From: Parashewanella spongiae
GTDB taxonomy: Bacteria; Pseudomonadota; Gammaproteobacteria; Enterobacterales; Shewanellaceae
Length of the DNA: 64,000 nt
Assembly: GCF_004358345.1 (NCBI RefSeq)
Contig: NZ_CP037952.1
Location: forward strand, 1,984,001-2,048,000
Reading direction: 5' to 3'
This document shows, piece by piece, positions 9,531 to 19,540 of this stretch; the stretch's first letter is position 1; the number at the start of each line of letters is the position of its first letter. The notes under the pieces are model-generated. The model did not search any database. It was given only the letters and a program-made list of their open reading frames with translations, and was not told the DNA's origin. Position numbers and translations under genes: made by a program.

Positions 9531-10561
9531 AAATACCTACACATCTATCTTACATGAGATCATTGTCGCCATCGCCAGCGTTATTCTTTTATAAAACAGA
9601 CGAGTCCGACTTTAATCCTATTGAAGTCTTTAGCGAAGGAATCAATGGCAGGATGTCAGGTTCCGCAGTTGCATATAATAAAGATGGTAAACTTAAAAAT
9701 GTAACGGCTAATGATCTTGGTCACGCAAATTTACATGCGAGTGAATATTGTTATGTACCTCCAAAAATTAAGGAATTTTACTGTAAGTTTTCATTGACCA
9801 TTGCTCCCAATAGTCTTTCTCCCTATATATGCAATGATCAAGATTTAGTAATGTATTTGGAAAAGTTAGCTCAATGTTATGCTGAGAAAGGCGGTTATCA
9901 AGAGTTAGCAACCAGATATGCAAAGAATATTTTAAATGGATTGTGGCTATGGCGGAACAAAAAGTCTCCTAAAGTTGATATTTCTGTGTATGACTTTTTG
10001 AGTGAACAAGAGGTTGCTAATACAGCGGGTGTTCAATCGCTGTCTTGGGATGGAAACTGGGGGAAATATCACGATGAGCTACAAAAATTATCTAAGATAA
10101 TTGCTCAGGCTCTTCATAATAATGAAGCATGCGAACTGGAAGTTGTTGCAACAATTCGCAATCGCTTTATGCAAGAAATATATCCAAGTCAGCTTTTACC
10201 TGAAGAAAACAAAGTCCACAAGCAATTAGCTACAACAAGGGTTGAAGATGGCTCTGAAACTACCTGTTTGGGTCGTTTTAAAGTTGGAGCAGCAATACAG
10301 ATAATTGATGATTGGCATGGTGGAGATAAGCCTCTAAGGGTGAGTAGTTATGGTTCTGTACCAGAAAGGTTAGTCGCATTACGAACTCCTTCAAACAAAA
10401 AAGATGTTTATTCACTCTTACCTAAAATTATCGATTACATTAACTTTTTAGAATCTAATAACCTCGGTGAAAATGAGACTTCAAATGAAATTAATTATCT
10501 AATGGCTATGTTGGTAAAAGGTGATGTATTAGGCATGGGATCGGAGAAAAAAAGCAAATGA
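9527..10561 (+). CDS. cas7f: Cas7f (Csy3), Cascade backbone
   Basis: A 344-residue Csy3-type protein; six copies would coat the 32-nt guide and flip out every sixth base. The N-terminus LSYMRSLSPSPALFFY and the later GNWGKYHDELQKLSKI are characteristic of the Csy3 family. It overlaps cas8f by 4 bp (ATGA) and cas6f by 4 bp, indicating a translationally coupled operon. No truncation was seen. Confidence 0.93.
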   Translation: MKIPTHLSYMRSLSPSPALFFYKTDESDFNPIEVFSEGINGRMSGSAVAYNKDGKLKNVTANDLGHANLHASEYCYVPPKIKEFYCKFSLTIAPNSLSPYICNDQDLVMYLEKLAQCYAEKGGYQELATRYAKNILNGLWLWRNKKSPKVDISVYDFLSEQEVANTAGVQSLSWDGNWGKYHDELQKLSKIIAQALHNNEACELEVVATIRNRFMQEIYPSQLLPEENKVHKQLATTRVEDGSETTCLGRFKVGAAIQIIDDWHGGDKPLRVSSYGSVPERLVALRTPSNKKDVYSLLPKIIDYINFLESNNLGENETSNEINYLMAMLVKGDVLGMGSEKKSK

Positions 10562-11157
10562 GAAGTTATTTTTATATCACTTATTTGCCTGAAAATGTGA
10601 ACAATGAACTGCTTGCAGCTCGATGTGTCAATGTGCTACATGGTTTTGTTGCTAAAGAAGATGTTGTCGATATTGGTATTAGTTTTCCGGCGTGGAGTGA
10701 ACATACAGTAGGGAATCAACTTGCCTTTGTATCGACAAGTAAAAGTAAGCTGACAAGGATACTTCATCACAATTATTTCTCAATGATGAAAGAAGATGGT
10801 CTTTTTTATATTTCTAACATTGAGCCAGTGCCAACAGGGTTAAAAGAGATTCAATTTTTAAGAAATAATACAATTGCAAAAACAACGCTTGGTGAAAAAC
10901 GACGCAGAAATAAAAGAGCGTTTGAAAGGGCTGAAGCTAGAGGAGACGAATACGCGCCTGTTCAAAATAATCAAGCTCAATTCATCCACAATTATCATAT
11001 TCTCAATTGTACAAGTGGTAGTAAAAACATGTCATTCCCTCTTTATATTCAAAAGAGGGAAGATACCTCTCACCAAAACTGTGACTTTAATCACTACGGC
11101 CTCGCTTCTAATAAGTTATATAGTGGAACTGTACCAGAGTTTAACTTTGACCAATAA
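10558..11157 (+). CDS. cas6f: Cas6f (Csy4), crRNA-processing endoribonuclease
   Basis: A 199-residue Csy4-type protein that cleaves below the repeat hairpin and stays bound to the crRNA 3' end, where TniQ docks. The candidate catalytic histidine is His28 (CVNVLHGF), at the Csy4 position. An arginine-rich helix follows (GEKRRRNKRAFERAEAR), the usual repeat-hairpin binder. The gene overlaps cas7f by 4 bp and is the last cas gene; the array begins 124 bp downstream on the same strand. Confidence 0.93.
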   Translation: MRSYFYITYLPENVNNELLAARCVNVLHGFVAKEDVVDIGISFPAWSEHTVGNQLAFVSTSKSKLTRILHHNYFSMMKEDGLFYISNIEPVPTGLKEIQFLRNNTIAKTTLGEKRRRNKRAFERAEARGDEYAPVQNNQAQFIHNYHILNCTSGSKNMSFPLYIQKREDTSHQNCDFNHYGLASNKLYSGTVPEFNFDQ

Positions 11158-11281
11158 ATTGTCTGTTAATATTTATATCAACCTTTTCAATGAGTTGGGT
11201 TTGTGGTGTAAATAATAGGTTTTACAAGGAAAGTGATGTTAACTAGTTGATTTTCTATTTATTAGAGGTAAAGCAACTCTA

Positions 11282-11489
11282 GTGCTCCGCCGAATAGGCA
11301 GCTAAAAAGAAATTAGAAGACATCACTTTTTTTTTCTTACTGTGCTCCGCCGAATAGGCAGCTAAAAAGGGTTACACTTGCGCCCGTTACAAAATTATCG
11401 GGTGCTCCGCCGAATAGGCAGCTAAAAAGAAATACGACACACCACCATCTTGCAGAGTCGAGTGCTCCGCCGAATAGGCAGCTTTAAAA
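11282..11489 (+). CRISPR. Type I-F3 CRISPR array, 4 repeats and 3 spacers
   Basis: 28-bp repeats start at 11282, 11342, 11402 and 11462 (5' part GTGCTCCGCCGAATAGGCAG, then CTAAAAAG). The three spacers are 32 bp each. The fourth repeat is degenerate at its 3' end (CTTTAAAA). The hairpin arms are CCGCC and GGCAG, which leaves one C/A mismatch compared with the canonical CTGCC/GGCAG stem. Spacer 1 is T-rich; no spacer matches elsewhere in the window by eye. Confidence 0.95.
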
Positions 11490-11534
11490 ATTATTAACTC
11501 AAAATGACATTTGTTTAATAACAACCTAATTAAA

Positions 11535-11564
11535 TTGACTAAATATAAGTTTGTGGTTTTATGT
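11535..11564 (+). promoter_or_regulatory. Possible separate promoter for the atypical guide
   Basis: TTGACT at 11535-11540 and TTATGT at 11559-11564 are 18 bp apart, in the 83-bp gap between the array and the atypical repeat. It would give the homing guide its own expression. The -10 is weak. Confidence 0.35.
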
Positions 11565-11572
11565 TCGGTAAA

Positions 11573-11658
11573 AGGAACTGCCGAACAGGTAGCTAAAAAA
11601 AGACCAGGAAGTAAGCAGCCACAACAGGTAGCCTTCTGCCGAACAGGTAGACTAAAGG
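11573..11658 (+). CRISPR. Atypical repeat-spacer-repeat encoding the ffs-homing guide
   Basis: The diverged repeats are at 11573-11600 (core CTGCCGAACAGGTAGCTAAA) and about 11631-11658 (core CTGCCGAACAGGTAGACTAA). Their stem is CTGCC/GGTAG. The spacer of 30-32 nt starts at 11601 and matches ffs (protospacer at 2313) at nearly all pairing positions. Private atypical units at the end of the array that target the attachment site are a hallmark of I-F3 transposons. Confidence 0.9.
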
Positions 11659-11690
11659 CACTTTAGAAATCTAAAGTGCCTTTTTATTTT
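11657..11690 (+). terminator. Intrinsic terminator after the guide RNA unit
   Basis: GGCACTTTAG at 11657-11666 pairs perfectly with CTAAAGTGCC at 11671-11680, followed by TTTTTATTTT. It overlaps the end of the last atypical repeat. Confidence 0.85.
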
Positions 11691-11880
11691 AAAATGAGTA
11701 TTAGAGCAGTCAAAAAGGCCTGTACGAGTATCAAAATTACGAAAGTTTAAATGTTAGTAAAATAAAAAATATCGTATATATTTGATAATAAAAATAATTT
11801 AATTATTATTCATTTGATTGCCCGCAGGTGTTCATATAAATTTATTCGTAATATTCCAAAGTAAATACCGAAAAATAGAT

Positions 11881-12090
11881 ATGAACTTATTTCAAGCAGC
11901 TTTACTTGTTATTCCAACCATGATTTTAAACCTTGTTATAGCCACAGTCCCTGCTTATTTCCTTTGGAACTGGATAGTGCCAAGCTTATTCTCACTCCCG
12001 AATATTGGTTTTTTTCAAATGTTAGGGCTGATCGTGTTAGTTAAATGCATATTCAATGAAGGCTACTTTAAAATAAATACTGCTGAATAG
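11881..12090 (+). CDS. Small membrane protein
   Basis: About 69 residues from the ATG at 11881, preferred over an upstream TTG at 11818 because the hydrophobic protein starts cleanly here. Two hydrophobic segments (around residues 5-30 and 40-60, including FLWNWIVPSLFSLPNIGFF) suggest two membrane passes. It is not recognised. It is the first cargo gene after the guide RNA and is separated by 214 bp from hsdM. Confidence 0.45.
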   Translation: MNLFQAALLVIPTMILNLVIATVPAYFLWNWIVPSLFSLPNIGFFQMLGLIVLVKCIFNEGYFKINTAE

Positions 12091-12304
12091 AAGTGGATAG
12101 AGTTAATTTGAGTGTGAAATGATGACTTTCTCGTTGTTATTGAGTTAGGTTTTTAGTAATTCTTTTATTTTATTAATAACAGTCGCTTACTAAAAAACGA
12201 CATTGCTCAAACTCTAATCAATCAAAACCAAATTCTTCACGACAGCAAATAAAAAGTGAGTATACTCGGGTAATTATTTTTCCGAGCAGTAGTGAACTTC
12301 ATTA

Positions 12305-14656
12305 ATGTCTTCTTCGCACAATAACCTTGCCGCATTCATCTGGTCTGTAGCTGACCTTCTCAGAGGTGATTTTAAACAATCGCAATATGGGCGCATCATT
12401 CTTCCGTTTACCCTCCTGCGTCGCTTAGAGTGCGTTCTAGAAGTCACTAAAGATGATGTGGTTGCTCAACACGAAAAAGTAAAAGCGATGAGCCTGCCTG
12501 AAGATGGTATGGAGAAAATGCTGCTCAGGGCGGCCAAGCTGTCGTTTTTTAATATTTCACCCATGAACCTGTCAAAAATGGGGCAAGGTGATATTAAAGA
12601 CAACCTAGAAAACTACGTTCAATCTTTCTCTAAAGATGCCCGTGAAATCTTCGAGCACTTCAAGTTTGATGAATTTGTTGGCACCCTTAACGAAGCGAAC
12701 TTGCTGTTTAAAGTGGTGCGTAAGTTCGCCAACATCGATCTCAGCCCAACAGCCGTGTCGAACCACGAAATGGGATTGGTGTTTGAAGAGCTTATCCGCC
12801 GTTTTGCGGAATCCTCAAACGAAACCGCTGGTGAACACTTTACCCCACGAGATATCGTCGAACTCACTACCTCGCTGGTGTTTATGGAAGACGACGATGC
12901 CCTGACCAAAGAAGGCATTGTTCGCAGTATATACGACCCAACGGCAGGTACAGGCGGCTTTTTGTCTGCGGGAATGGAGTATGTCTACAAACATAACGCT
13001 CAAGCTCGAATGACAGCCTTTGGGCAAGAGCTAAACCCAGAGTCCTACGCTATCTGTAAAGCCGATATGTTGATCAAAGGTCAAGACGTCAGCCGCATCA
13101 AACTGGGGAACACACTTTCGAACGATCACTTAGTCAATGATAAATTTGACTACATGCTGTCTAATCCGCCGTTTGGGGTAGATTGGAAGAAAATCGAAAG
13201 CAGCATTAAAGACGAGCACACCTTTAAAGGATTCGATGGACGATTTGGCGCAGGCTTACCAAGGGTCTCCGATGGCTCATTGTTATTCTTAATGCACCTC
13301 ATCAGCAAGTTTAAAGATGCGCCAGCAACCCAGAATGCACAAGACAGCGATACACCCAGTCGTATCGGTATTATTCTAAACGGCTCGCCTTTGTTTACAG
13401 GCAGTGCAGGCAGCGGTGAAAGTGAAATACGCCGTTATATTCTTGAGTCTGACTTGCTCGAAGCCATTGTTGCTTTACCCACCGATATGTTTTACAACAC
13501 AGGTATTGCCACTTATGTGTGGGTGTTGAGTAATAAAAAATCCACCGAACGCAAAGGCAAAGTGCAACTCATTAACGGGGTCGATTTATACGGCAAAATG
13601 CGTAAGTCATTAGGCTCTAAGCGCAACATTATGAGCGATGCAGACATTAAAACCATCACTCGTTGCTATGGTGGCTTTGAAGCTGTTGAACAGCAAGTGC
13701 TTGATAAAACGCCAGAGCAAAAAAGTAACCGTGGTAGGCAATCAGCAAATCCGAAACAAGAAGCACCAAAAACCTTTGCCAGCAAAATATTCGACAGCCA
13801 TAAATTCGGCTACCGTCGTATTACCGTTGAGCGCCCATTGCGTCTATCTGCTCAAATTACCGATGAAGCCGTAGCAAGCTTACGCTTTGCACCCAAGCCG
13901 TTTAATGCCGTAATGCGCTGGATGTTTGAAACATTCCCTCTTGATGGAAAGAGCGAGTACCAGACACTGCTAGCAGACAACGAAACCGCCATTCGCACTA
14001 AAATAAAAGCTGACTTCAAAGAGCTGAAAGAAAAGCAAATCAAAGAGGTTTTGAGCGACAAACTCTGGTTGTTCCAAAAGGGTTTGATGGAGAAAGCCCA
14101 AAAGCTACAAACTGAGATTGGAACGCAGTTATCTAACGACTTTAACCAGTTAGACAGCGACCTAAAAGCGGCGCTTAAAGCCACCAATCTCAAGCTCGAA
14201 GCCAAAGAAAAGAAACAATTCCTCGATGCCGTTACCTTCAAAAATCCAGCGGCGCAGCCAGTAATTAAAAAGGTACTCAAGGAAGACGAACAACCACTTT
14301 ACGGTGCATTTACCTACAACGGCACCATAAAAGAATACCAAGGTAAAGTGGTTGAGTACCAAACTGATGGCGACCTGAGGGATAACGAGAACATTCCACT
14401 CGATCCATCTGTTACCACCACTGAGCTGATTGAAACTTACTTTAAGCGTGAAGTAGCACCTCATGTACCTGATGCGTGGATAAATGCTGACAAGCGGGAT
14501 GAGCAAGATAAAGAAATCGGTATTGTCGGTTACGAGATCCCATTTAACCGACACTTCTATGTGTATCAGCCACCACGTAAATTAGAAGAAATTGATGCGG
14601 ATTTGGATGCGGTGAGTAAGCGGATTATGAAGCTGCTAGCGGAGGTACACTCCTGA
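12305..14656 (+). CDS. hsdM: Type I restriction-modification system, DNA methyltransferase subunit HsdM
   Basis: A 783-residue N6-adenine methyltransferase. SAM motif I is DPTAGTGGF (from residue 211) and catalytic motif IV is NPPFG (from residue 287). An N-terminal helical HsdM domain is evident. It is longer than the classical ~520-residue HsdM because of a charged C-terminal extension beyond residue ~490. With HsdS it methylates the recognition sequence, and with HsdR it cleaves unmodified DNA. It is followed by hsdS after a 123-bp gap and then hsdR. The base composition looks richer in GC than the tns/cas genes, suggesting a separate origin for this cargo block. Confidence 0.93.
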   Translation: MSSSHNNLAAFIWSVADLLRGDFKQSQYGRIILPFTLLRRLECVLEVTKDDVVAQHEKVKAMSLPEDGMEKMLLRAAKLSFFNISPMNLSKMGQGDIKDNLENYVQSFSKDAREIFEHFKFDEFVGTLNEANLLFKVVRKFANIDLSPTAVSNHEMGLVFEELIRRFAESSNETAGEHFTPRDIVELTTSLVFMEDDDALTKEGIVRSIYDPTAGTGGFLSAGMEYVYKHNAQARMTAFGQELNPESYAICKADMLIKGQDVSRIKLGNTLSNDHLVNDKFDYMLSNPPFGVDWKKIESSIKDEHTFKGFDGRFGAGLPRVSDGSLLFLMHLISKFKDAPATQNAQDSDTPSRIGIILNGSPLFTGSAGSGESEIRRYILESDLLEAIVALPTDMFYNTGIATYVWVLSNKKSTERKGKVQLINGVDLYGKMRKSLGSKRNIMSDADIKTITRCYGGFEAVEQQVLDKTPEQKSNRGRQSANPKQEAPKTFASKIFDSHKFGYRRITVERPLRLSAQITDEAVASLRFAPKPFNAVMRWMFETFPLDGKSEYQTLLADNETAIRTKIKADFKELKEKQIKEVLSDKLWLFQKGLMEKAQKLQTEIGTQLSNDFNQLDSDLKAALKATNLKLEAKEKKQFLDAVTFKNPAAQPVIKKVLKEDEQPLYGAFTYNGTIKEYQGKVVEYQTDGDLRDNENIPLDPSVTTTELIETYFKREVAPHVPDAWINADKRDEQDKEIGIVGYEIPFNRHFYVYQPPRKLEEIDADLDAVSKRIMKLLAEVHS

Positions 14657-14779
14657 TGGTCTTTTTCACCGATAGCGGCGTTGTGGCTGTGCTCACTCAG
14701 TCACATAGTTTATCTATGCTCCCTCGCTGTGCGCAGGCACGCCTTGCTCTAGGCGAAAAATCCACATCAGGAGGCCAGT

Positions 14780-16180
14780 ATGAATAAATACAAGGCTTAT
14801 CCAGAATATAAGGATTCTGGGGTTGTGTGGTTGGGGAATGTTCCAAAAGACTGGAATATCATTCCAATAAAACATTTAGCTGAATTGACCCCGAAAAAAT
14901 CAACTATTGATTCATCATTGATGGATAAAGAGTGCAGCTTTCTCCCTATGGAAAAGCTAAAGCTGAACTCTATTGTTTTGGATGAAAAGCGCAAAGTCAG
15001 TGATGTTTGTGATGGTTACACATACTTTGAAGATGGTGATGTTCTCATAGCCAAGGTAACACCATGCTTTGAGAACAAGAATATGGCTGTTGCCTCTGGG
15101 CTCACCAATAGCATTGGCTTTGGATCTTCAGAAATTTATGTTCTCCGTACTAACAAGCGGATGAATAATCGGTTTCTGTATTATCGCTTGCAGGAAGACA
15201 GTTTTATGGACATTGCCACAGCGGCAATGACTGGAGCTGGAGGATTAAAGCGTGTTCCTGCTGAAGTAATAAACACTTATTCGCTTGCGAGTCCTAAGTT
15301 TGCAGAGCAAACGCAAATCGCCAACTTCCTCGACCACGAAACCGCCAAAATCGACACCTTGATCGAAGAACAGCAATCTTTGATTCGGTTGTTGAAAGAA
15401 AAACGACAGGCGGTGATCAGTCATGCCGTCACCAAGGGGCTAAACCCCAACGCCCCAATGAAAGATTCCGGCGTAGAGTGGCTTGGGGAAGTGCCAGAGC
15501 ATTGGAATGTCTGCAATCTGAGCCATGTCCTTAATGCTATCGGGGATGTAGATCATTATATGCCGAAATCTATTGATGAAGGCGTGCCATACGTGATGAC
15601 AGGGGATTTAACTGAGTTTGCAAGTGATATTAATTTTGCGAAGTGTAAACAAGTCAGTCAGGGCGATTATCTAAATCTGTCGAAGAGAATAAAGACTTCT
15701 GCGGGAGATGTCATCATGGCTCGGTACGCTACCATTGGAACGGCATCATACGTAGATATAGATAGAGACTTCCTTGTTTCATACTCGTGTGTAACGATCA
15801 AGCCCTCTCCTTCCAAGGTTTTGGGGCTATATCTATTTTATTACTTCAAATCTCAAACATTTTTGAATGGTATTCAAAGTCATATAAACACCAATACACA
15901 AGGAAATGTTGGAGTAAATGATTTAAAAAAAGTTAAAATCACACTCCCAGATTTGGTCGAGCAACAAAAAATCATTGCCCATTTGCAATCAGCCATAAGT
16001 AAATTCGATCACCTGACAACGAAGTCGGAATCAGCCATTAAATTAATGCAAGAACGCCGCACCGCCTTAATCTCTGCCGCTGTCACTGGAAAAATCGACG
16101 TCCGAGAATGGATTGCGCCTGTGGATTCCCGCCTTTGTGGGAATGACGGAATAGAACAACAAGAAACAGAGGCCATGTAA
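14780..16180 (+). CDS. hsdS: Type I restriction-modification system, specificity subunit HsdS
   Basis: 466 residues with two target-recognition domains, each opening with the same motif (DSGVVWLGNVPKDW near residue 11 and DSGVEWLGEVPEHW near 230). Each is followed by a helical spacer (for example IANFLDHETAKIDTLIEEQ). The two half-sites together set the bipartite target. A strong AGGAGG lies 5 bp before the ATG. The last ~20 residues (VDSRLCGNDG region) are a translated copy of an intergenic repeat of the type GATTCCCGC..GGGAATGACGG, so the C-terminus has been extended by a repeat. The stop overlaps hsdR (TAATG). Confidence 0.93.
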   Translation: MNKYKAYPEYKDSGVVWLGNVPKDWNIIPIKHLAELTPKKSTIDSSLMDKECSFLPMEKLKLNSIVLDEKRKVSDVCDGYTYFEDGDVLIAKVTPCFENKNMAVASGLTNSIGFGSSEIYVLRTNKRMNNRFLYYRLQEDSFMDIATAAMTGAGGLKRVPAEVINTYSLASPKFAEQTQIANFLDHETAKIDTLIEEQQSLIRLLKEKRQAVISHAVTKGLNPNAPMKDSGVEWLGEVPEHWNVCNLSHVLNAIGDVDHYMPKSIDEGVPYVMTGDLTEFASDINFAKCKQVSQGDYLNLSKRIKTSAGDVIMARYATIGTASYVDIDRDFLVSYSCVTIKPSPSKVLGLYLFYYFKSQTFLNGIQSHINTNTQGNVGVNDLKKVKITLPDLVEQQKIIAHLQSAISKFDHLTTKSESAIKLMQERRTALISAAVTGKIDVREWIAPVDSRLCGNDGIEQQETEAM

Positions 16181-19100
16181 TGAGCAAGGATGCCACGTTT
16201 ATTCATACCATCGACAACACCAAAGAATCCGTATTCCAGAACGACATGATTGCCCGTATGCAAGCCAAAGGTTGGTTGTTAGGCAACAGTGACCAATACG
16301 ATTGCAAAACGGCGTTGTACACCAGTGATGTGCTGGATTTCGTGAAGCACACTCAACCAAAAGAGTGGACGAAGTTTTGTAAAAACTTCCCCGTTGATTC
16401 AGAGCAGCATTTTATCAGCCACTTGGTCACTCAGCTAAAAAAAGCCGATGCTAATGCGGTGGATAAAGAGCTTCGCAGTTTCGGTACGTTGGGCGTATTG
16501 CGTCATGGTTTGAAAATCCGCAATGCACGTTTTTCGTTATGCCAGTTTATGCCTGAGCACAAGCTAAACCCTGACACCTTGGCTCGTTTTGAGCAAAACC
16601 GCTGTCGCATTGTACCTGAGCTAGTGTACTCGCCTTACGCAACGGCTGAGCACATGGCGCTGACGGGTAAAAAAGCCAAAGCATGGCGCATCGATTTAGT
16701 GTTATTTGTTAACGGCTTACCCGTAGCAACATTAGAGCTGAAATCAGAGTTTAAACAGGCCATTGAAAACGCCAAGCGCCAATATCAAAAAACTCGCTTA
16801 CCAAACGACCCTGAAACTAAAAAGCCAGAGCCACTGCTGACCTTTAAACGAGGGGCATTAGTGCATTTTGCCGTGAGTCAGTTTGAGGTCTACATGGCGA
16901 CCAAACTGGCAGGTGATGACACCTTCTTTTTACCCTTTAACAGAGGCACAGCAGAAGGTGGTGCGGGTAATGAAATACCCGCAAATCAAAACGAGTACGC
17001 CACCGAATATCTGTGGAATGAAGTGCTGCTGCCAAGCAACCTGCTGAACATTCTTGGTCGATTTGTGCATTTGCAGATTGAAGAAAAAGAAGACTGGGAA
17101 GGTCGAAAGTCGAAAAAAGAAACCCTGATATTCCCACGTTATCATCAGTGGGATGTGGTAAGCCGCTTAATTAATGCAGCAAAACAAGAAGGCACAGGCC
17201 ACAAATACTTAGTGCAGCACAGCGCTGGCTCGGGTAAGTCGAACTCAATTGCGTGGACGGCGCATCAGCTGTCGACCTTGCACGATGACGAAGGCAATAA
17301 ACAATTTGATTCAATCATTGTTATCACTGACCGAACGGTATTGGATGACCAGCTGCAAGACACCATTTATCAGTTTGAACACGCCGATGGAGTAGTGGGA
17401 CGGATCAACAAAAAAGAGGGCGATGGCTCTAAGTCAGAAAAGCTTGCCACCGCACTGGAAAATGCTCAGCCTATCATCATCGTCACCATTCAAACCTTCC
17501 CGCATGTGTTAGAAGCCATTGAAAACAGCGTCAGCTTGCAACAACGCCGTTATGCCGTGATTGCCGATGAAGCGCATTCCTCACAAACAGGCAGCACGGC
17601 AAAACGCTTAAAGGAAGTGCTGATGGTAGAAGGCGAAGCAAAAGACGCTGAGCTTGCGGCAAATAACCCTGAGTTGTCGTCAGAAGACCGATTAAATGCC
17701 TCGTTAGCGGCACGAAAGCACAACAGCAATTTAAATTATTATGCATTTACTGCAACGCCTAAAGCTAAGACCTTGGAGCTATTTGGTCGTCTGCCTTACT
17801 CTGATTTACCTGCATCTAAAAACGGTTCTAAAAAGAACTTACCGCAAGCCTTTCATGTGTATTCGATGCGCCAAGCCATTGAAGAAGGGTTTATTCTTGA
17901 TGTGCTGAAAAACTACACCAACTACAAAGTAGCGTATCAGTTAGCACAAAAGATTGAAGCCGCCGATGAAGAGGTCGACAGTAAAAAAGCCAAAGTGAAA
18001 CTGAGCCGCTGGGTAAGGCTGCATGAGTACAATATTGCGCAGAAGGTGAAAGTCATCATTGATCACTTTAAAGAGCACGTAATGGGCTTATTAGGCGGTC
18101 AGGCGAAGGCGATGGTGGTGACCAGCTCTCGTAAAGAGGCTGTGCGCTATAAGTTAGCTTTTGATAAGTATTTGGCAGAGCATTCGGCGACTAACAAGCA
18201 AAGTGCCATTGCGGTGATGGTTGCGTTTTCTGGTGAGGTGGAATTTAATCAAGACGACCCTGATAGCACCGCTTTATTGGATCAAAAGTTTACCGAAAAA
18301 GGCATGAACCCAAACTTAAAAGGTCGGGATATGCGTAAGGCTTTTGATTCTGATGATTACCAAATTATGTTGGTGGCGAATAAGTTTCAAACAGGTTTTG
18401 ACCAGCCAAAACTTTGCGCCATGTACGTCGACAAGCCTTTAGGCGGCGTCGAATGCGTGCAAACACTGTCACGACTAAACCGAACTTATCCTGGCAAGGC
18501 AGAAAGCGGTACCTTTGTATTGGATTTCGTTAATGAACCCGACGAGATTTTAAGCGCCTTTCAACCTTATTATCAAACCGCTGAACTGGCGGATGTGTCT
18601 GATCCCGACAAGCTTTACGATTTAGAAGAAAAGCTCAGAGCCAGCGGCATTTTTACTTGGAATGAAGTCGAGCAATTTTGTGATGCTTTTCTCACGCAAA
18701 AAAAGAGCAATGCAGCGGTAAGTAACATTTGTAAGCCAGCGGTAGATCGCTGGCAAAAGCGTTATAGCTCGGCAGTTGATGCTTATATTCAGTCAAAAGA
18801 AATGTTTGAGCGCACCAAGAAAACCAAAGATGCCGTGTTGATCGCCAATGCGGAAAACAGCTTTAAAGAATGCAAACAAGAAAAAGACCGTCTGGAAATT
18901 TTCAAAAAGGATTTAGGCAGTTTCACCCGTTTTTATGAGTTTATGTCTCAGATTGTTGACTACGACAATATGGAGTTAGAGAAACTGAGCCTTTATGCCC
19001 GTTATCTACGCCCATTGCTGCGTGAAAAGGTGATTGAAGAAGACGACATCGATTTGGACAATGTGGTGATGAGCCATTATCGCCTGTCTAAAATCCGTCA

Positions 19101-19497
19101 ACAGCACATCAAGCTAAAAGAAGACGAAGAAGGCAATGAGCTAGAACCCAGCGATGACGTGGGTACGGCTAAAGCTAAAGATAAGAAAGAAGAGTTCATG
19201 TCACAAATTGTGGCAAAACTGAATGAGTTATTTATCACAGATGGGTTAACCGATGGCGATATGATCAGCTTTCTGTACAGCAAAACAAGTAAAGTCGCTG
19301 AGAATGAGACTGTGATGAAACAGATCAAGAATAATACGGCTGAACAAGCATTTCTGGGCGATTTCCCACAAGCCTTTGATAACGCAGTGATGGACAGTGA
19401 CGAAGCGCACCAAGAAATGATGATGCAATATTTGTCGAATCCGTTAATCGCAGAAGGACTAAAACGATTAGCGTTTGATATGTTGAAGAGCAGGTAG
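16180..19497 (+). CDS. hsdR: Type I restriction-modification system, restriction/translocase subunit HsdR
   Basis: 1105 residues. The N-terminal nuclease domain shows D172 and E186-x-K188 (LELKSEF). The SF2 translocase has Walker A SAGSGKS (348-354), DEAH at 463-466 and later motifs such as QTGFDQPKL. It cleaves unmodified DNA after ATP-driven translocation. A long charged C-terminal region likely contacts HsdM/HsdS. The start overlaps the hsdS stop. It appears intact, so the R-M system is probably functional. Confidence 0.95.
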   Translation: MSKDATFIHTIDNTKESVFQNDMIARMQAKGWLLGNSDQYDCKTALYTSDVLDFVKHTQPKEWTKFCKNFPVDSEQHFISHLVTQLKKADANAVDKELRSFGTLGVLRHGLKIRNARFSLCQFMPEHKLNPDTLARFEQNRCRIVPELVYSPYATAEHMALTGKKAKAWRIDLVLFVNGLPVATLELKSEFKQAIENAKRQYQKTRLPNDPETKKPEPLLTFKRGALVHFAVSQFEVYMATKLAGDDTFFLPFNRGTAEGGAGNEIPANQNEYATEYLWNEVLLPSNLLNILGRFVHLQIEEKEDWEGRKSKKETLIFPRYHQWDVVSRLINAAKQEGTGHKYLVQHSAGSGKSNSIAWTAHQLSTLHDDEGNKQFDSIIVITDRTVLDDQLQDTIYQFEHADGVVGRINKKEGDGSKSEKLATALENAQPIIIVTIQTFPHVLEAIENSVSLQQRRYAVIADEAHSSQTGSTAKRLKEVLMVEGEAKDAELAANNPELSSEDRLNASLAARKHNSNLNYYAFTATPKAKTLELFGRLPYSDLPASKNGSKKNLPQAFHVYSMRQAIEEGFILDVLKNYTNYKVAYQLAQKIEAADEEVDSKKAKVKLSRWVRLHEYNIAQKVKVIIDHFKEHVMGLLGGQAKAMVVTSSRKEAVRYKLAFDKYLAEHSATNKQSAIAVMVAFSGEVEFNQDDPDSTALLDQKFTEKGMNPNLKGRDMRKAFDSDDYQIMLVANKFQTGFDQPKLCAMYVDKPLGGVECVQTLSRLNRTYPGKAESGTFVLDFVNEPDEILSAFQPYYQTAELADVSDPDKLYDLEEKLRASGIFTWNEVEQFCDAFLTQKKSNAAVSNICKPAVDRWQKRYSSAVDAYIQSKEMFERTKKTKDAVLIANAENSFKECKQEKDRLEIFKKDLGSFTRFYEFMSQIVDYDNMELEKLSLYARYLRPLLREKVIEEDDIDLDNVVMSHYRLSKIRQQHIKLKEDEEGNELEPSDDVGTAKAKDKKEEFMSQIVAKLNELFITDGLTDGDMISFLYSKTSKVAENETVMKQIKNNTAEQAFLGDFPQAFDNAVMDSDEAHQEMMMQYLSNPLIAEGLKRLAFDMLKSR

Positions 19498-19540
19498 GTG
19501 CCTGCTTTTTTTATTATGGATTTATACATTAAGGATAAGT

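Noticed and set aside
10874-11215. 113-residue frame within and beyond cas6f
   Set aside because: It overlaps cas6f almost fully in another frame, with no independent start signal.
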